A stretch of 64,000 nucleotides of DNA from CAWCVR01 sp963799105 (GTDB lineage: Bacteria; Acidobacteriota; Terriglobia; Bryobacterales; Bryobacteraceae). The position numbers were made by a program, and so were the translations under genes. Shown piece after piece: positions 52,930-61,967 of the stretch (within the stretch, counting starts at the first letter, position 1; every line of letters begins with the position of its first letter). Below the pieces are notes generated by a model. It did not search any database. It saw nothing but the letters and a program-made list of their open reading frames with translations, and was not told where the DNA came from. Location of the stretch: contig CAWCVR010000010.1 of NCBI GenBank assembly GCA_963799105.1, forward strand, positions 248,001 through 312,000, given 5' to 3'.

Positions 52930-53136
52930 CATGAAGCTGTAGGCGCCCGCCTGGCCGAATACTCTCATGTGGGCGCCCGCTTTGCCAAGTGGGGCGCGGT
53001 ACTTGCCGTGGGCGATCGCACTCCCACGCGGGCTTCCATCGAGGCCGACGCGCAGGCGTTGGCTCGCTATGCCGCGTTGTGCCAGGGAGGCGGATTGGTC
53101 CCCGTCGTCGAGCCGGAAGCGCTCATGGAGGGATAG
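52930..53136 (+). pseudogene. Fragment of class I fructose-bisphosphate aldolase
   Basis: In the same frame as GH2 and beginning just after its stop, codons read HVGARFAKWGAVLAVGDRTP, then ALARYAALCQGGGLVPVVEP and ALMEG. This is the segment of class I aldolase just after the first third; the barrel's remainder is absent. The family normally reads LMDGDHTL here; the DNA has GGA TAG CAT ACG CTG, a stop where the Asp codon should be. No start codon or ribosome-binding site. Confidence 0.8.
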
Positions 53137-53147
53137 CATACGCTGGC

Positions 53148-53285
53148 GCGGGGCAGGTCGAGCGCGGCGGCACCGGTTATGCCATCCAAGAAGGCGGCGT
53201 GCTTCTGTTGCCGGCGATGACCGGAACGTGGACGTTTCGTCCGTGCAGCGCGGTGAGCGTGTTGGAAATCGAGATACCATGCTGA
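53148..53285 (+). pseudogene. 3' fragment of a cupin-type phosphomannose isomerase
   Basis: About 45 codons in a third frame read GQVERGGTGYAIQEGG, VLLLPAMTGTWTFRP and AVSVLEIEIP, which matches the C-terminal cupin of mannose-6-phosphate isomerase. The upstream catalytic part is missing. The stop overlaps the following fragment's ATG. Confidence 0.6.
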
Positions 53286-53572
53286 GAAAGCCGATCGTGT
53301 TCGATTTGGACGGCACCCTGGCCGAGAGTAAGTCGCCCTTTGACGCCGAACTGTCGCGACTGCCGCATGACCTTCTCAGCATCGTCAAAGTGGCCGTGAT
53401 TTCCGGAGGAGATTGGCCACAGTTCGAAAAGCAGGTTCTCTCTCATCTTTCCCACGACGAGAGCCTGGTAAGTCTGTCGCTCCTTCCTATGGCCGATGCT
53501 GGCCGAAAGCTACCTGACGAGGCGGCTTTTGGGCGCATGGTACGGCGGACCGGCGCGTTGGCGACCGGCTAG
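53279..53572 (+). pseudogene. 5' fragment of a HAD-type phosphomannomutase
   Basis: From ATG 53279 codons read RKPIVFDLDGTLAESKSPFD, the catalytic DxD of HAD enzymes, then VKVAVISGGDWPQFEKQVLS and SLSLLP. This matches the eukaryotic-type phosphomannomutase family (about 250 residues). After about 75 residues similarity ends and the frame stops at codon 98, so the cap domain and rest are lost. Confidence 0.75.
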
Positions 53573-53856
53573 AGGGAGGGCGATGACACAGCGAAACCCG
53601 GCAGACCCGGACGTGAGGGCCGGAGGGGTGTTTGTGGAATGCACTGAAAAGACGCGAGTTCGCGATTTTGGATCTTCCGCGCAGGACGATAGCCACGCCT
53701 TGCAGGGGTGAAAGCGGCTGCTGGAGGAAGAATGCAGTTCGCAGGTTAACGGGATGGCGGTTGGGCTTATACTGAATAAGATTTGGAAGTCCAAAATGGA
53801 AATTCCGGACAAGCGGAAGGAGATTAGTTCATGAGCGTGAACGGTTCGATCAAGGC

Positions 53857-54729
53857 TTGTCTGAACTTTGTTCTGGCACGATACGGGCCAACAATCCCAA
53901 ACTTGTCGAACTCCAGCAGAAGTACGGCGCGTTCGACCCAGATACGACCCCTCTTGTCTGGACCAATCGCCACGTGCGCCCGGAGGATCTTGCCTATTTC
54001 CGTGGGGACAATGCGTGGGTCTTTCAGGTGAGAGGCAATAATGGAAGTATCCTGGCGTATGCCGTCAGCCTGTACTATCTCAAGTCCATTGACAAGCTCG
54101 GGCTCCTCGACAAGCTAGTCGAGGACAAGAGCTTTGGAATTTTTACTTTCACAATTGCGGGCCGCCAAGTCTCGCGCGATCTGCTCGATTCAATATCGGA
54201 AATATACTTCCTGGATCGGCACCTTGGAGTTGCGGCTCGGGCCGGCTTCCGTGTTCTCGACGTCGGAGCCGGCTACGGACGCCTCGCGCATCGCATGGTG
54301 AGCGCGCTGCCCGGCATTGAGAGATACTTTTGTACGGATGCCTTTGCCGTTTCCACTTTTGTGTGCGATTACTATTTGCGGTTCCGTGGCCTTGAGAAAG
54401 CACGCATAGTCCCTGTGGATGAGATTGACGACACGCTCCGCGATCGGCCGGTCGATCTTGCGATCAACATTCACAGTTTTTCAGAGTGCCGGATGCAGGC
54501 GATCGAGTGGTGGGCCCGATTGCTCGGCAAACATCGCGTGAAGCACTTGATGATCGCTCCCAACGGCGAGGGCCAGCGTTTGCTCACCAACGATGGCCAC
54601 GATTTTCTTCCGCTCCTGGAGCGATATGGGTATCGGACCGTCGTGAAGGAGCCGACGTTCTTAGACCCGGTAGTTCAGGAATATGGACTTCTGCCGACTT
54701 GGTATCATTTGCTGGAATTGCGGACCTAG
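53857..54729 (+). CDS. Class I SAM-dependent methyltransferase, sugar O-methyltransferase-like
   Basis: A 290-residue protein with AdoMet motif VLDVGAGYGRLAHRM and a Rossmann core (DLAINIHSFSECRMQAI). The N-terminal NPKLVELQQKYGAFDP recalls putative sugar O-methyltransferases of surface-glycan loci. TTG 53857 has only weak support. The strong start is ATG 53831, with AAGGAG eight bases upstream, in a frame one base off the body, so a one-base deletion (or sequence error) near 53860-53890 is likely. Base composition is visibly less GC-rich than the neighbours, suggesting transfer. No glycan locus adjoins. Confidence 0.7.
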   Translation: MSELCSGTIRANNPKLVELQQKYGAFDPDTTPLVWTNRHVRPEDLAYFRGDNAWVFQVRGNNGSILAYAVSLYYLKSIDKLGLLDKLVEDKSFGIFTFTIAGRQVSRDLLDSISEIYFLDRHLGVAARAGFRVLDVGAGYGRLAHRMVSALPGIERYFCTDAFAVSTFVCDYYLRFRGLEKARIVPVDEIDDTLRDRPVDLAINIHSFSECRMQAIEWWARLLGKHRVKHLMIAPNGEGQRLLTNDGHDFLPLLERYGYRTVVKEPTFLDPVVQEYGLLPTWYHLLELRT

Positions 54730-54730
54730 G

Positions 54731-54975
54731 GCTTCGACCACGTGGTTTGGCGCCTTTGCCGGGCCGCTCGCTGACGCTCGCGGCTCCGAACAGAACCGCG
54801 AGCGTGAGCGAGCGGCCCTTGGCAAAGGAACAGTTTCTCGCGGTCAAGGCACTACGGCTTCGACCGCGTGGTTTGGCGCCTTTGCCGTGCGGCTCGCTGA
54901 CGCTCGCGGCTCCGAACGGAACCACGCGGCGTAAGGGAGTGGCCCGTGGCAATGGAACGGCATCTTGCGGTCATG
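54731..54975 (+). repeat. Tandem pair of palindromic repeats (family C, copies 3 and 4)
   Basis: Two units of 126 bp, 54731-54856 and 54857-54975, each opening GCTTCGACC(A/G)CGTGG. The first has a perfect-looking core stem (54761-54818); the second is more diverged (right arm altered to GGAGTGGCCC). They match the 5212-5341 copy. From 54976 to 55250 nothing recognisable is seen. Confidence 0.75.
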
Positions 54976-55250
54976 GCGCTAGTGGCTCACGGAACCACTT
55001 GGAACTTAGCGTTTCACGGCCGGGAGCGGAGGGCCTCCGATGCCGCTACAAGGATGTCCAGCCCGCGGCCCGCTCCGGCATCGGATGGCGGCAACGGCGC
55101 CAGCGGCGTTCGGCGCGCATCCGTGCCCGGTTTCTGTATCGCGGCGCGACGGCGGAGGCCGGCCGCACCGCGGTAGCGCACCGGCCCTGCGCGATGCCGC
55201 GGACCTGTGGCCGCACGGGACGCCTGATGCTATGATCTGGCTAACTCCCG

Positions 55251-57083
55251 ATGAGACCCCACTATTTAGCCGTACTGGCGTGCCTGGCCGCGGCGCCCTT
55301 GTGCCGGGCGGATGCCGCTCTCGAGGCATTCGAGCGCAACGCGGCCCGCGCCCGGCAACTGGGCGCCACCCACGTGGCGGTTACGGAGAACCTTCCTCCG
55401 GCGCTGTGGGAGATGGATGTGCCCGGCGACCCCTACCCGGCCTGGTACATGTATCAACCGGATTTGCTGAAGACCTTTCCGCCGGCCGCCCTCGAGAAGT
55501 ACGTCGACAGGGACTACGCGGAACGAGTGGCGGCCCTGTTGCAGGCGCGCTGCGAAGTGCTGCGGCGCCTCGGTTTGAAGGCGGCCTACACGGCCAACGA
55601 ACCGGCCGTGTTGCCGGAGGCGTTCTTCGCCGATCACCCCGATTTGCGCGGCCCGAGGGTGGATCACGCCAATCGCTCGCGCACGCCGCGCTTCGCGCCA
55701 TGCGTGGACCAGCCCGCCACGCTGGCGCTGTATCGTGAGGCCATGCAGAAGCTGCTGCGCCGGCTGCCCGAAGTGGAGGTCTTCTCCTTCACCACCACCG
55801 ACGCGGGTTCGGGGTTGTGCTGGACGCCGGCGCTTGTATCCCGGTTTGAACGGGCCTTCCTGGTGCCAGCGCCGCCCCATGGAGGATCGCGTCGCGGGCT
55901 TTCTCACCGCGCTCAACGATGCCGCCGTCCAACTGGGCCGCCACATCACCGTGGACCTGGTCGAGATTACGCCCCGCCAGTGGATGATTCCGACCTTCGA
56001 CCGTCCCGAGCTGATCGCGCGCAAACTGCCGGCTGGGATGGCGGTGAATCATCTGGAAGGTCCCGACGGTCATCGCGTCGCCATCCGGCGTTTCGGCGGA
56101 GGAGGGGGCGAATTCGCGCCGGTGGTGGGGATTCCGCGGCCCATCGCCGCCATGCGCGCGTTGATGGCCGGCAGGCAGCGCCCCCGGCGCGAAATTCGTG
56201 GTTTCCGTGGGCGACGCCGTGGGCGCCGATTTCAATTTCAAGGTGCTCGAAGCCTTCCAGAACGCCCGGCCGCGCAACGAAGTGGACCTGTGGACGGCGC
56301 TTCACTCGCTCGCCGGCCGTGACCGCCGGCAAGGATTCGGCCGACGACCTGCATCTCCCTGTGGATGGCCACCGACGAAGCCGAACGCTACCTGGGAACC
56401 TTGAACTTCGGTCCGGTTCTGACCATGGGCGGAATTCTGGGGCGGTGGGTGAACCGCCCGCTGGTGCCGTTTCCGGAGAAGCTGACGGAAGCCGAGAAGA
56501 GTTACTACCGCCCGTTCCTCTTCCAGGCCAAGGGCGAAGAGCAGGCTGACGACCTGGTGGATATTCAGGCCATGCGCATGTACGAAGGATGGGGCGCGCG
56601 CCTGCTGGTCGCAGAACATCGTCGAGAAGGCGACCGCCAGCCTGAGCCGCGCCGAGGCGTTGGCCGCGCGCCTGCGCGAAGGTTCCCAAACGCCCGCCGA
56701 GTGGGAGTTGCTGGGCCAGCGCCTGGGCGCGCTCGAGTGCCTGGTGCGCGGCGCGGGCGATGTGGTCGAGTACCAGGCGCAGCTCGATCGCGTGACGGCC
56801 CTGGGCGGGAAACCCGATCCCAACCCGGTGCTGGGCGCGGCAGAGCGGCTGGGACCGCACCGACATGCTGCGCCTGGCGCGCAATGAAATCGACAACGCC
56901 ATGCGGTTGCGGCAGTTGTTGCTATCGGCCAAAGGGCCGTTGCTCGACCTGGCGCCGACCGCCGCCGAGGAAACCAGCCGCCGGCTGGGGCCGGATCTTC
57001 CCGCGCAGCTCAAGCGCAAGATGGACATCATGAACGCGCACTGGGAGGACTACCAGCGCCTCTTCACCACGCCGAATCCGTAA
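55251..57083 (+). pseudogene. Secreted TIM-barrel-like protein gene with six frameshifts
   Basis: Protein-like sequence runs from ATG 55251 (signal MRPHYLAVLACLAAAPLCRA) to TAA 57083 but changes frame at about 55875, 56183, 56315, 56350, 56610 and 56845. Pieces in order: ATHVAVTENLPPALWEMDV; PMEDRVAGFLTALND; FVVSVGDAVGADFNF; AVTAGKDSADDL; SLWMATDEAERYLGTLNF; NIVEKATASLSRAEALAARL; DMLRLARNEIDNAM. Each change is +1, so removing six bases restores about 608 codons. Family not recognised; it looks like a carbohydrate-active barrel protein. Either recent decay or consensus errors. Confidence 0.8.
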
Positions 57084-57089
57084 GCGGTT

Positions 57090-57109
57090 GGCAGGCGGAA
57101 GCGCCTGCC
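57090..57109. terminator. Hairpin after the frameshifted gene
   Basis: GGCAGGCG-GAAG-CGCCTGCC, a perfect 8-bp stem with a tetraloop seven bases after the stop. There is no T-tract, so it may be a REP-like hairpin rather than a true intrinsic terminator. Confidence 0.45.
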
Positions 57110-57171
57110 CCACCCACTGGCGGGAATGTGGGAGAGGCGCTTTCGCTGGTCAACCCGGCCGCCTGCGAGCC

Positions 57172-58413
57172 CTACGCTTGCTCGGCTTTCTCCTTGGACG
57201 CCAGAATCGGCCGCAGATTGGTCATCGACTTGAGCGCATTGAACCAGAACGGCGCGCCCAGGCTGAGCAGCGCGGCGGTGATTAGCACGCCCAGGAAATA
57301 TTTGGCGTCCGGATTGGCGGGCCAGCGGCACTTGAGGATGTCGAAATCGGCCTGGGTGGCGATGGCGGTCGTCTTGGCGGCGTTCTGCGCGCCATCTTGA
57401 AGCGCCTTCTGCGACGCGGCCGCGGAATCGGCGTCGAAGCGGCTTAGCACCGCGGCGCGTTGTTGGGCAGGCACGTTGGCCTGAATCCACGCGATGCCTT
57501 CGGCCGTGGTCCGGATATCCGGCGGTTGCGGCGCCCCGGCTGTATTGGCGTCCTGCGCGGCCTGTTTCAGCGCGGCGGTGAGGCCCGCGGCCAGCGCACT
57601 CCCTTTGTCCAGGACCGTGGCCGCGGTGGCCGTCGCCTGCTGGGCCGCGCCGGCCAGCGCGGTGCGAAGGCCGCTGTCATTGTACAGTTCGCTCAGCAGA
57701 CCCATGGAATTGAGCCCGGTAGCTATAGCGAACGCGCCCGCGAACAATACGGTCCAAATCCGCATGTAAGTCGTGAATTTCTGAGCGACCCGGTCCATCA
57801 TGGAACCGAACCACGCCTCCAGTTTCCCCGCCGTGCCGCGAATGGCGTTGACGGATTCCTGGAGGAGGGGCGTAGCCGCCTGGCCCGCGATGGCCTTGAC
57901 GGCGGCGGCAGCCACATCCGCCGCCTCAGTCATCTCACGCGCCGCCGCGGGATTGGGAGCGGCCAACAGGACGGCTATTTCCGCCTGGAGCGCCGCCCAT
58001 TCCGCGGCCGTCAGTGACTTCAAGACTCCCGGCCGCGCGGGGCTGGCGGCGAACTGCCTCAGGATATTCGTCAATTCAGCCGGCCGGATGGCCGAGGCAA
58101 GCTGAAAACGGCCGAGGATCTTTTTCAGTACCGGAACCTCCAGGAGCCAGCGCACGCCTTTCAAGTCCGAGAACCAGGAGTCGGATATGAGGGAATGCCT
58201 GAGCACTTCGTGCGCCACGCGGTTCGCGTTGGCCGCCAGCCGCGGATAGAGGGCGGGATCGATATTTTCGAACAACGTCTTCAGTCCCCATCTCAGGTTG
58301 CTGCCGCGGTGATTCACCAGCGCCGAGACCATTTGCGTCAGGATCGTAATGAGCAGGCTGATCAACAGCATCACGACCGAAAAGCCGATGAGTGTATCCA
58401 GATAGATAAGCAT
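57172..58413 (-). CDS. Uncharacterised inner-membrane protein
   Basis: A 413-residue protein with a strong N-terminal helix (LIGFSVVMLLISLLITILTQMV), a helix near residue 225 (IWTVLFAGAFAIATGLNSMGL) and one near 375 (FLGVLITAALLSLGAPFWFNAL), joined by long Ala-rich helical regions. Motifs VNHRGSNLRWGLKTLFE, WFGSMMDRVAQKFTTYMR and GAPFWFNALKSMTNLR look conserved. I recall similar proteins of unknown function in other bacteria but no named family. No operon partner. Confidence 0.7.
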   Translation of the reverse strand: MLIYLDTLIGFSVVMLLISLLITILTQMVSALVNHRGSNLRWGLKTLFENIDPALYPRLAANANRVAHEVLRHSLISDSWFSDLKGVRWLLEVPVLKKILGRFQLASAIRPAELTNILRQFAASPARPGVLKSLTAAEWAALQAEIAVLLAAPNPAAAREMTEAADVAAAAVKAIAGQAATPLLQESVNAIRGTAGKLEAWFGSMMDRVAQKFTTYMRIWTVLFAGAFAIATGLNSMGLLSELYNDSGLRTALAGAAQQATATAATVLDKGSALAAGLTAALKQAAQDANTAGAPQPPDIRTTAEGIAWIQANVPAQQRAAVLSRFDADSAAASQKALQDGAQNAAKTTAIATQADFDILKCRWPANPDAKYFLGVLITAALLSLGAPFWFNALKSMTNLRPILASKEKAEQA

Positions 58414-58474
58414 GAGTTAGGGGAGATTCTATTTGCTTCGCGTGCCGATGTCAATGCTTGCGAGAGGCTTGAAC

Positions 58475-58693
58475 TTAGTCCGTTGGCCGGGGCTTGCGTT
58501 TGACGATTGCGACGATCCCGGCCGACAGGCAGAGGCCCAGTCCGCCAGGCACGCAGAACAGCGCGGCAAGAAGCCCGAAGAGGCCAATCGGGCTGGCCGG
58601 ACCGCACGGGCCGAATCCACCAGGAAGCGCGGCGATGAAGCCTGCGACGCCGATTCCGCCAGCGATCGATCCGCTCTTGAGCAGAGGTGACAA
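58475..58693 (-). CDS. Possible small two-helix membrane protein
   Basis: A 72-residue frame, Gly/Ala/Pro-rich with two hydrophobic segments (IAGGIGVAGFIAALPGGFG; LFGLLAALFCVPGGLGLC) and a basic tail KRKPRPTD. TTG 58693 lies five bases after the beta-propeller stop, so it could be the last gene of that transcript. No ribosome-binding site is evident. Confidence 0.4.
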   Translation of the reverse strand: MSPLLKSGSIAGGIGVAGFIAALPGGFGPCGPASPIGLFGLLAALFCVPGGLGLCLSAGIVAIVKRKPRPTD

Positions 58694-58698
58694 TCAAG

Positions 58699-59862
58699 TT
58701 ACAACGCCACCACATCGGCGCTGACCGGGCTCTCGCCCACGGGGATCATGGTCAACAGCGACACCGACTTGAGCCGCGGCTTGGAGGACAGTTGCGGTTC
58801 GCTGAGAGCCAGCATCCGGACCACCGCCATGTCGCCCGATTTCCGGTTGAGCACCAGAACGAATTGCTCGTCCGGCCGCTTGCCGCCGATCAGCAGGATC
58901 TGGCACGGCGATTGCCCGACGCCGATGACACCCACCAGTTTCTGAGTGGCCAGGTCCAGCACCGTGATGCTGTCGGAGTCCGGATTCGCCACCAGCAGAT
59001 ACTCCGTGCTGCCGGAGGCCACCGCCATGGCGCCGGGAGCATGGCCCGCCAGCACCGTCTGCCACACCTCGGTGCTGAACGGAAACACGATCACCACGGC
59101 GTCGATCCCCTCGCCGGTGAGAAACAACTGCCCGCCATCGGCATTGGACTGGAGGTAGCGCGGCGCGATCGGCAGCGGCAACCGCACCACGGTCCTGCCC
59201 GTCGCGGCGTCGAAGATCGACAGGTTGCGGCCCGGCCGGCTGCCGGCGAGCACCTGCTTGCCATCCTTGCGGAACGCGACGAGCGACGGCTCCACGCCTG
59301 CGGGGATGCTGCGCTGGCCCGCGCCGTGAAGCGATACCAGAGTAATGGTGTTGTCCTGCCGGCTGCCGACGGCGGCGAACGGCGCTTTGGCGTCGCCCCC
59401 GGTGAGGGCCAGACTGTCGGGCACGGAGCGCAGCGCGATGCGGGTGCGCGGGCGCAGGGAATCGAGCGGCAGTTCCACCAGCGCCGCCGGCTCGCGGGAC
59501 AACACCCAGAGCGAATCTCCGGAGGCCGCCATCTGCATGGCGACCGCCTGGTTCCCGGCCTTCGCGCGGCGGCTGACCGCCAAGGCGCCGGAATCGATTT
59601 CGTAAACCGTGCCGGCATTGGGCGCCAGCACGTAAACCCTGGGCCGGCCCTGGGGATGCGAAAGCACCAGGCTGGGCGCGGCGTCGAGCGGGATCTGGCG
59701 CCGCACGCGAAACTGCTCCAGGTCCACCGCCGCCACCGAATGGCTGCCCTGGTTGGCCACGAAGCAATACCCGTGGTAGGGAGTGGACTTGCGCACGCCG
59801 CATGCCAGAGCCGCCGCGGAGGAGAACAGCAGGCTTCGGCGGGAAATGGAGGAGCGAGGCAC
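58699..59862 (-). CDS. Exported YVTN-type beta-propeller protein
   Basis: A 387-residue protein made of repeated four-strand units typical of YVTN/cytochrome-D1-like propellers (YCFVANQGSHSVAAVDLE; EYLLVANPDSDSITVLDLA; KLVGVIGVGQSPCQILL). An N-terminal twin-Arg (SISRRSLLFSSAAALACG) suggests Tat export, possibly with lipidation at the Cys. GTG 59862 is the likely start; the frame extends to 59925. Such propellers often bind partners or cofactors; the role here is unknown. Confidence 0.75.
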   Translation of the reverse strand: MPRSSISRRSLLFSSAAALACGVRKSTPYHGYCFVANQGSHSVAAVDLEQFRVRRQIPLDAAPSLVLSHPQGRPRVYVLAPNAGTVYEIDSGALAVSRRAKAGNQAVAMQMAASGDSLWVLSREPAALVELPLDSLRPRTRIALRSVPDSLALTGGDAKAPFAAVGSRQDNTITLVSLHGAGQRSIPAGVEPSLVAFRKDGKQVLAGSRPGRNLSIFDAATGRTVVRLPLPIAPRYLQSNADGGQLFLTGEGIDAVVIVFPFSTEVWQTVLAGHAPGAMAVASGSTEYLLVANPDSDSITVLDLATQKLVGVIGVGQSPCQILLIGGKRPDEQFVLVLNRKSGDMAVVRMLALSEPQLSSKPRLKSVSLLTMIPVGESPVSADVVAL

Positions 59863-59970
59863 CTTCCTTATTCTACTGCCCCGCCCCGGCCGGTCCGGCC
59901 CGCCGGAAGTTCTTCGCCGGGGCAACGAACTCGTGTTGGGTGGCTTTGGGGGTGCATCGCCGGCAGGCCG

Positions 59971-60444
59971 TCACCGGCGCCCACTGGGCAAAACGTTCGT
60001 CAGATGAAGCCCGAGCATTTCCGCGAAACTCCTGAGACGCTGCTCTTCGATGTCTGCCGAGCAGAGGGCGCAGCCGTCTCTGCCGAACGCGTCCGGGAAC
60101 TCCAGTAGCACTGTTGAGCCACTGTACACGGATAGATGATCGAGAAGCTCGGGGTCTGCGTGCCGCTCCGATAGGTCGGCCAGGGCAGCCAGAGTCGGAC
60201 CGTCGCACCGGAGCCGATACTGCTTCGGCCGCGGCCACAGGGTCTGGCGGGCCGGGAGGTAGTCGCCAGGCTCCGCAGCGGTACGCAGAAAGGCGTTGAC
60301 TTCGGGTGCGACGCTCGTGCCTTCAACGAAGAGCGTGGTGGCTGCGGGCAACACCGCCAGGAGTTTGCGAAAAAAAGCGGCACTGTCCCAGCGGCCTTTG
60401 AGCTCCCAGTGAGGCTGGTTCCAGATCTGGAGCGGGACCTTCAT
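59971..60444 (-). CDS. Uncharacterised cytosolic protein
   Basis: A 157-residue soluble protein starting at ATG 60444 with GGAAGAG three to four bases upstream. It has no signal or membrane segment. Text such as WELKGRWDSAAFFRKLLAVL and VEGTSVAPEVNAFLRTAAE looks like a folded alpha/beta protein. Family not recognised. A longer frame to 61044 overlaps the DUF6526 gene and is rejected. Confidence 0.65.
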   Translation of the reverse strand: MKVPLQIWNQPHWELKGRWDSAAFFRKLLAVLPAATTLFVEGTSVAPEVNAFLRTAAEPGDYLPARQTLWPRPKQYRLRCDGPTLAALADLSERHADPELLDHLSVYSGSTVLLEFPDAFGRDGCALCSADIEEQRLRSFAEMLGLHLTNVLPSGRR

Positions 60445-60536
60445 GACTCTTCCATTGTACGGCGAGACTCGCCGGCGTGTACGGGACCGTCGGCTCGGGG
60501 AAGGGTCTGCCGCCGCCGGCCGTGCCGGACTCCCCG

Positions 60537-60971
60537 TCACACCCGGTAGGTGTCCGCCCGCCAATCCTGGATGGACCTCTTTATATCGTCCGGCGCGGTG
60601 CCCTCGTCCGCCGCCTTCTTCGCCAGGGCTACGAACTCGCCGTCCGAGGCAAACCGCAGGGCGATTACCTGCCGGATGGTGAGCCGGGGATCGAGCAACT
60701 TGCCTTCCATGGCAAAGTGCCGCAAGTTTTCCTCCGCACGGATGGCCCGGTCTTGTGCCTTCACAGCAAACATGCGGCAGAGGAAGAGCAGAATCAATGT
60801 GGCAAACGCCAACACCACGATCAAGGAGGCGCTGTAGATCCTCTGGTGGTCGCCCCACGACTTCACCAGATTCACCACGGAACCGATCAGGGTGAGGACC
60901 AGGAGGGGGAAGAGGACGAAGTGAAACATCGGCACCGTCTGCCGATGGTTGGCAAAATTCTGTGAGACCAT
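60537..60971 (-). CDS. DUF6526-family membrane protein
   Basis: A 144-residue protein with two N-terminal helices (FVLFPLLVLTLIGSVV; SASLIVVLAFATLILLFLC) and a cytosolic tail with RMFAVKAQDRAIRAEENLR, LTIRQVIALRFASDGEFVAL and IQDWRADTYRV. These match the small family annotated DUF6526, as does the N-terminus SQNFANH. ATG 60971 is chosen on that basis. Function unknown. Confidence 0.75.
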   Translation of the reverse strand: MVSQNFANHRQTVPMFHFVLFPLLVLTLIGSVVNLVKSWGDHQRIYSASLIVVLAFATLILLFLCRMFAVKAQDRAIRAEENLRHFAMEGKLLDPRLTIRQVIALRFASDGEFVALAKKAADEGTAPDDIKRSIQDWRADTYRV

Positions 60972-61182
60972 GAGATTCCAGACTCCTTTCGATTTTGGTC
61001 GCAAATCCCAACATGCCTGTTGGATTTTCCGCCACATCATCCAAGCTGATGATTCGGACGAGATTATGGCAAATCTCAACGCCGACCCGTTGAATACTCC
61101 TACATCGACCGAAAGACCGGAAATCCGTGCCCTGCTACCTGCATGAAATCACGACAGATAGAGGTGCAAAAATCATCAGTCT

Positions 61183-61200
61183 TTGGCACTCCCCGTGCAT
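61183..61200 (+). promoter_or_regulatory. Sigma-54 (-24/-12) promoter
   Basis: TTGGCAC-N5-GTGCA. The GG (61185-61186) and GC (61197-61198) dinucleotides are exactly 12 bases apart, as required for sigma-54. Transcription would begin near 61210, giving a short leader with GGAAGG before ATG 61232. An enhancer-binding activator would be needed; none is encoded in this window. Confidence 0.7.
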
Positions 61201-61231
61201 ATACAGAGGGTGCTGAAAGGAAGGTAACACA

Positions 61232-61903
61232 ATGCCGGTACTTCTGGTTCTCGGAACGTTTCTCTTCTTCATCGTCCTGGACTACTACTTGAATCGCAAC
61301 CGCGCCATGGCCACCGTTGGAGTGGAAGCGCGAAAGCCGGTCACGGCCCTGGTGGGCGTAGACCACGTTGACGGGTTTCTGGTTCCCCAAAACGTCTCCT
61401 ATCACTTCGGCCATAGCTGGCTGACCACCGAACGGAAGGGCGTCGTCCGCGTAGGTGCCGACGAATTTGCCGCCGCCCTGGTTGGCAAGATCGAAAAGAT
61501 CGAACTCCCCAAGCCTGGCCAGTGGATTCGCCAGGGGCAGAAGGTCCTTTCCTTCTTCCGTGATGGCCAGAAGACCGAAATGGTTTCGCCGACCGAAGGC
61601 GAAGTTTTGCAAGTGAATGCTGAAGTTCTCAACAACCCGGCGCTGCTGCGGCAGGACCCCTACGGGAAGGGCTGGCTGCTCTCCCTACACGTTCCCGACG
61701 AAGAGAGCACGGGCCGCAACCTCGTCCCTAAAGGGCTGATTCGGCAGTGGATGCGCGAATCCGTCGAACGTCTCTATGGTTTGCAGCCAGCCTTGGCGGG
61801 CGCTGTAGCCGCCGATGGTGGTCGTCCCGCCGATGACCTCCTGGCCGCCCTTCCGGATGCCGACTGGAAACAGGTGACCGCGGAATTTTTCCTCACGGCG
61901 TGA
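61232..61903 (+). CDS. Membrane-anchored GcvH-like protein
   Basis: A 223-residue protein: one N-terminal helix (LLVLGTFLFFIVLDYYL), then a GcvH-type barrel-sandwich (FGHSWLTTERKGVVRVGADE; KIELPKPGQWIRQGQ; SPTEGEVLQVNAEVLNNP; DPYGKGWLLSLHV) and a helical tail. The lipoyl-lysine motif ESVKA of true GcvH is absent. An ungapped alignment places Gly113 at that position, with Lys114 next to it in DGQKTEMVSP. It heads a cluster with a ferredoxin and an NrfD-type subunit, so it is probably a redox-complex component and not part of glycine cleavage. Confidence 0.8.
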   Translation: MPVLLVLGTFLFFIVLDYYLNRNRAMATVGVEARKPVTALVGVDHVDGFLVPQNVSYHFGHSWLTTERKGVVRVGADEFAAALVGKIEKIELPKPGQWIRQGQKVLSFFRDGQKTEMVSPTEGEVLQVNAEVLNNPALLRQDPYGKGWLLSLHVPDEESTGRNLVPKGLIRQWMRESVERLYGLQPALAGAVAADGGRPADDLLAALPDADWKQVTAEFFLTA

Positions 61904-61967
61904 GGGCTGTCAGTTTTTGCTACACATTTCCTAGGATTTCTGTTAAAAAGGATTTGAAGGTCCAGAT

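Noticed and set aside
50269..53388. A 1039-codon minus-strand frame
   Set aside because: Only the first-transcribed part's downstream end (50269-51024) is a real BI-1-type gene. The rest is antisense to GH2 with Arg/His-rich text and no domain.
55251..57083. Programmed ribosomal frameshifting
   Set aside because: Six shifts in one gene without slippery heptamers or conserved stimulatory structures are far better explained by indels or sequence errors.
59971..61044. 357-codon minus-strand frame
   Set aside because: It overlaps the DUF6526 gene in another frame; only the part from ATG 60444, with a ribosome-binding site, looks like protein.
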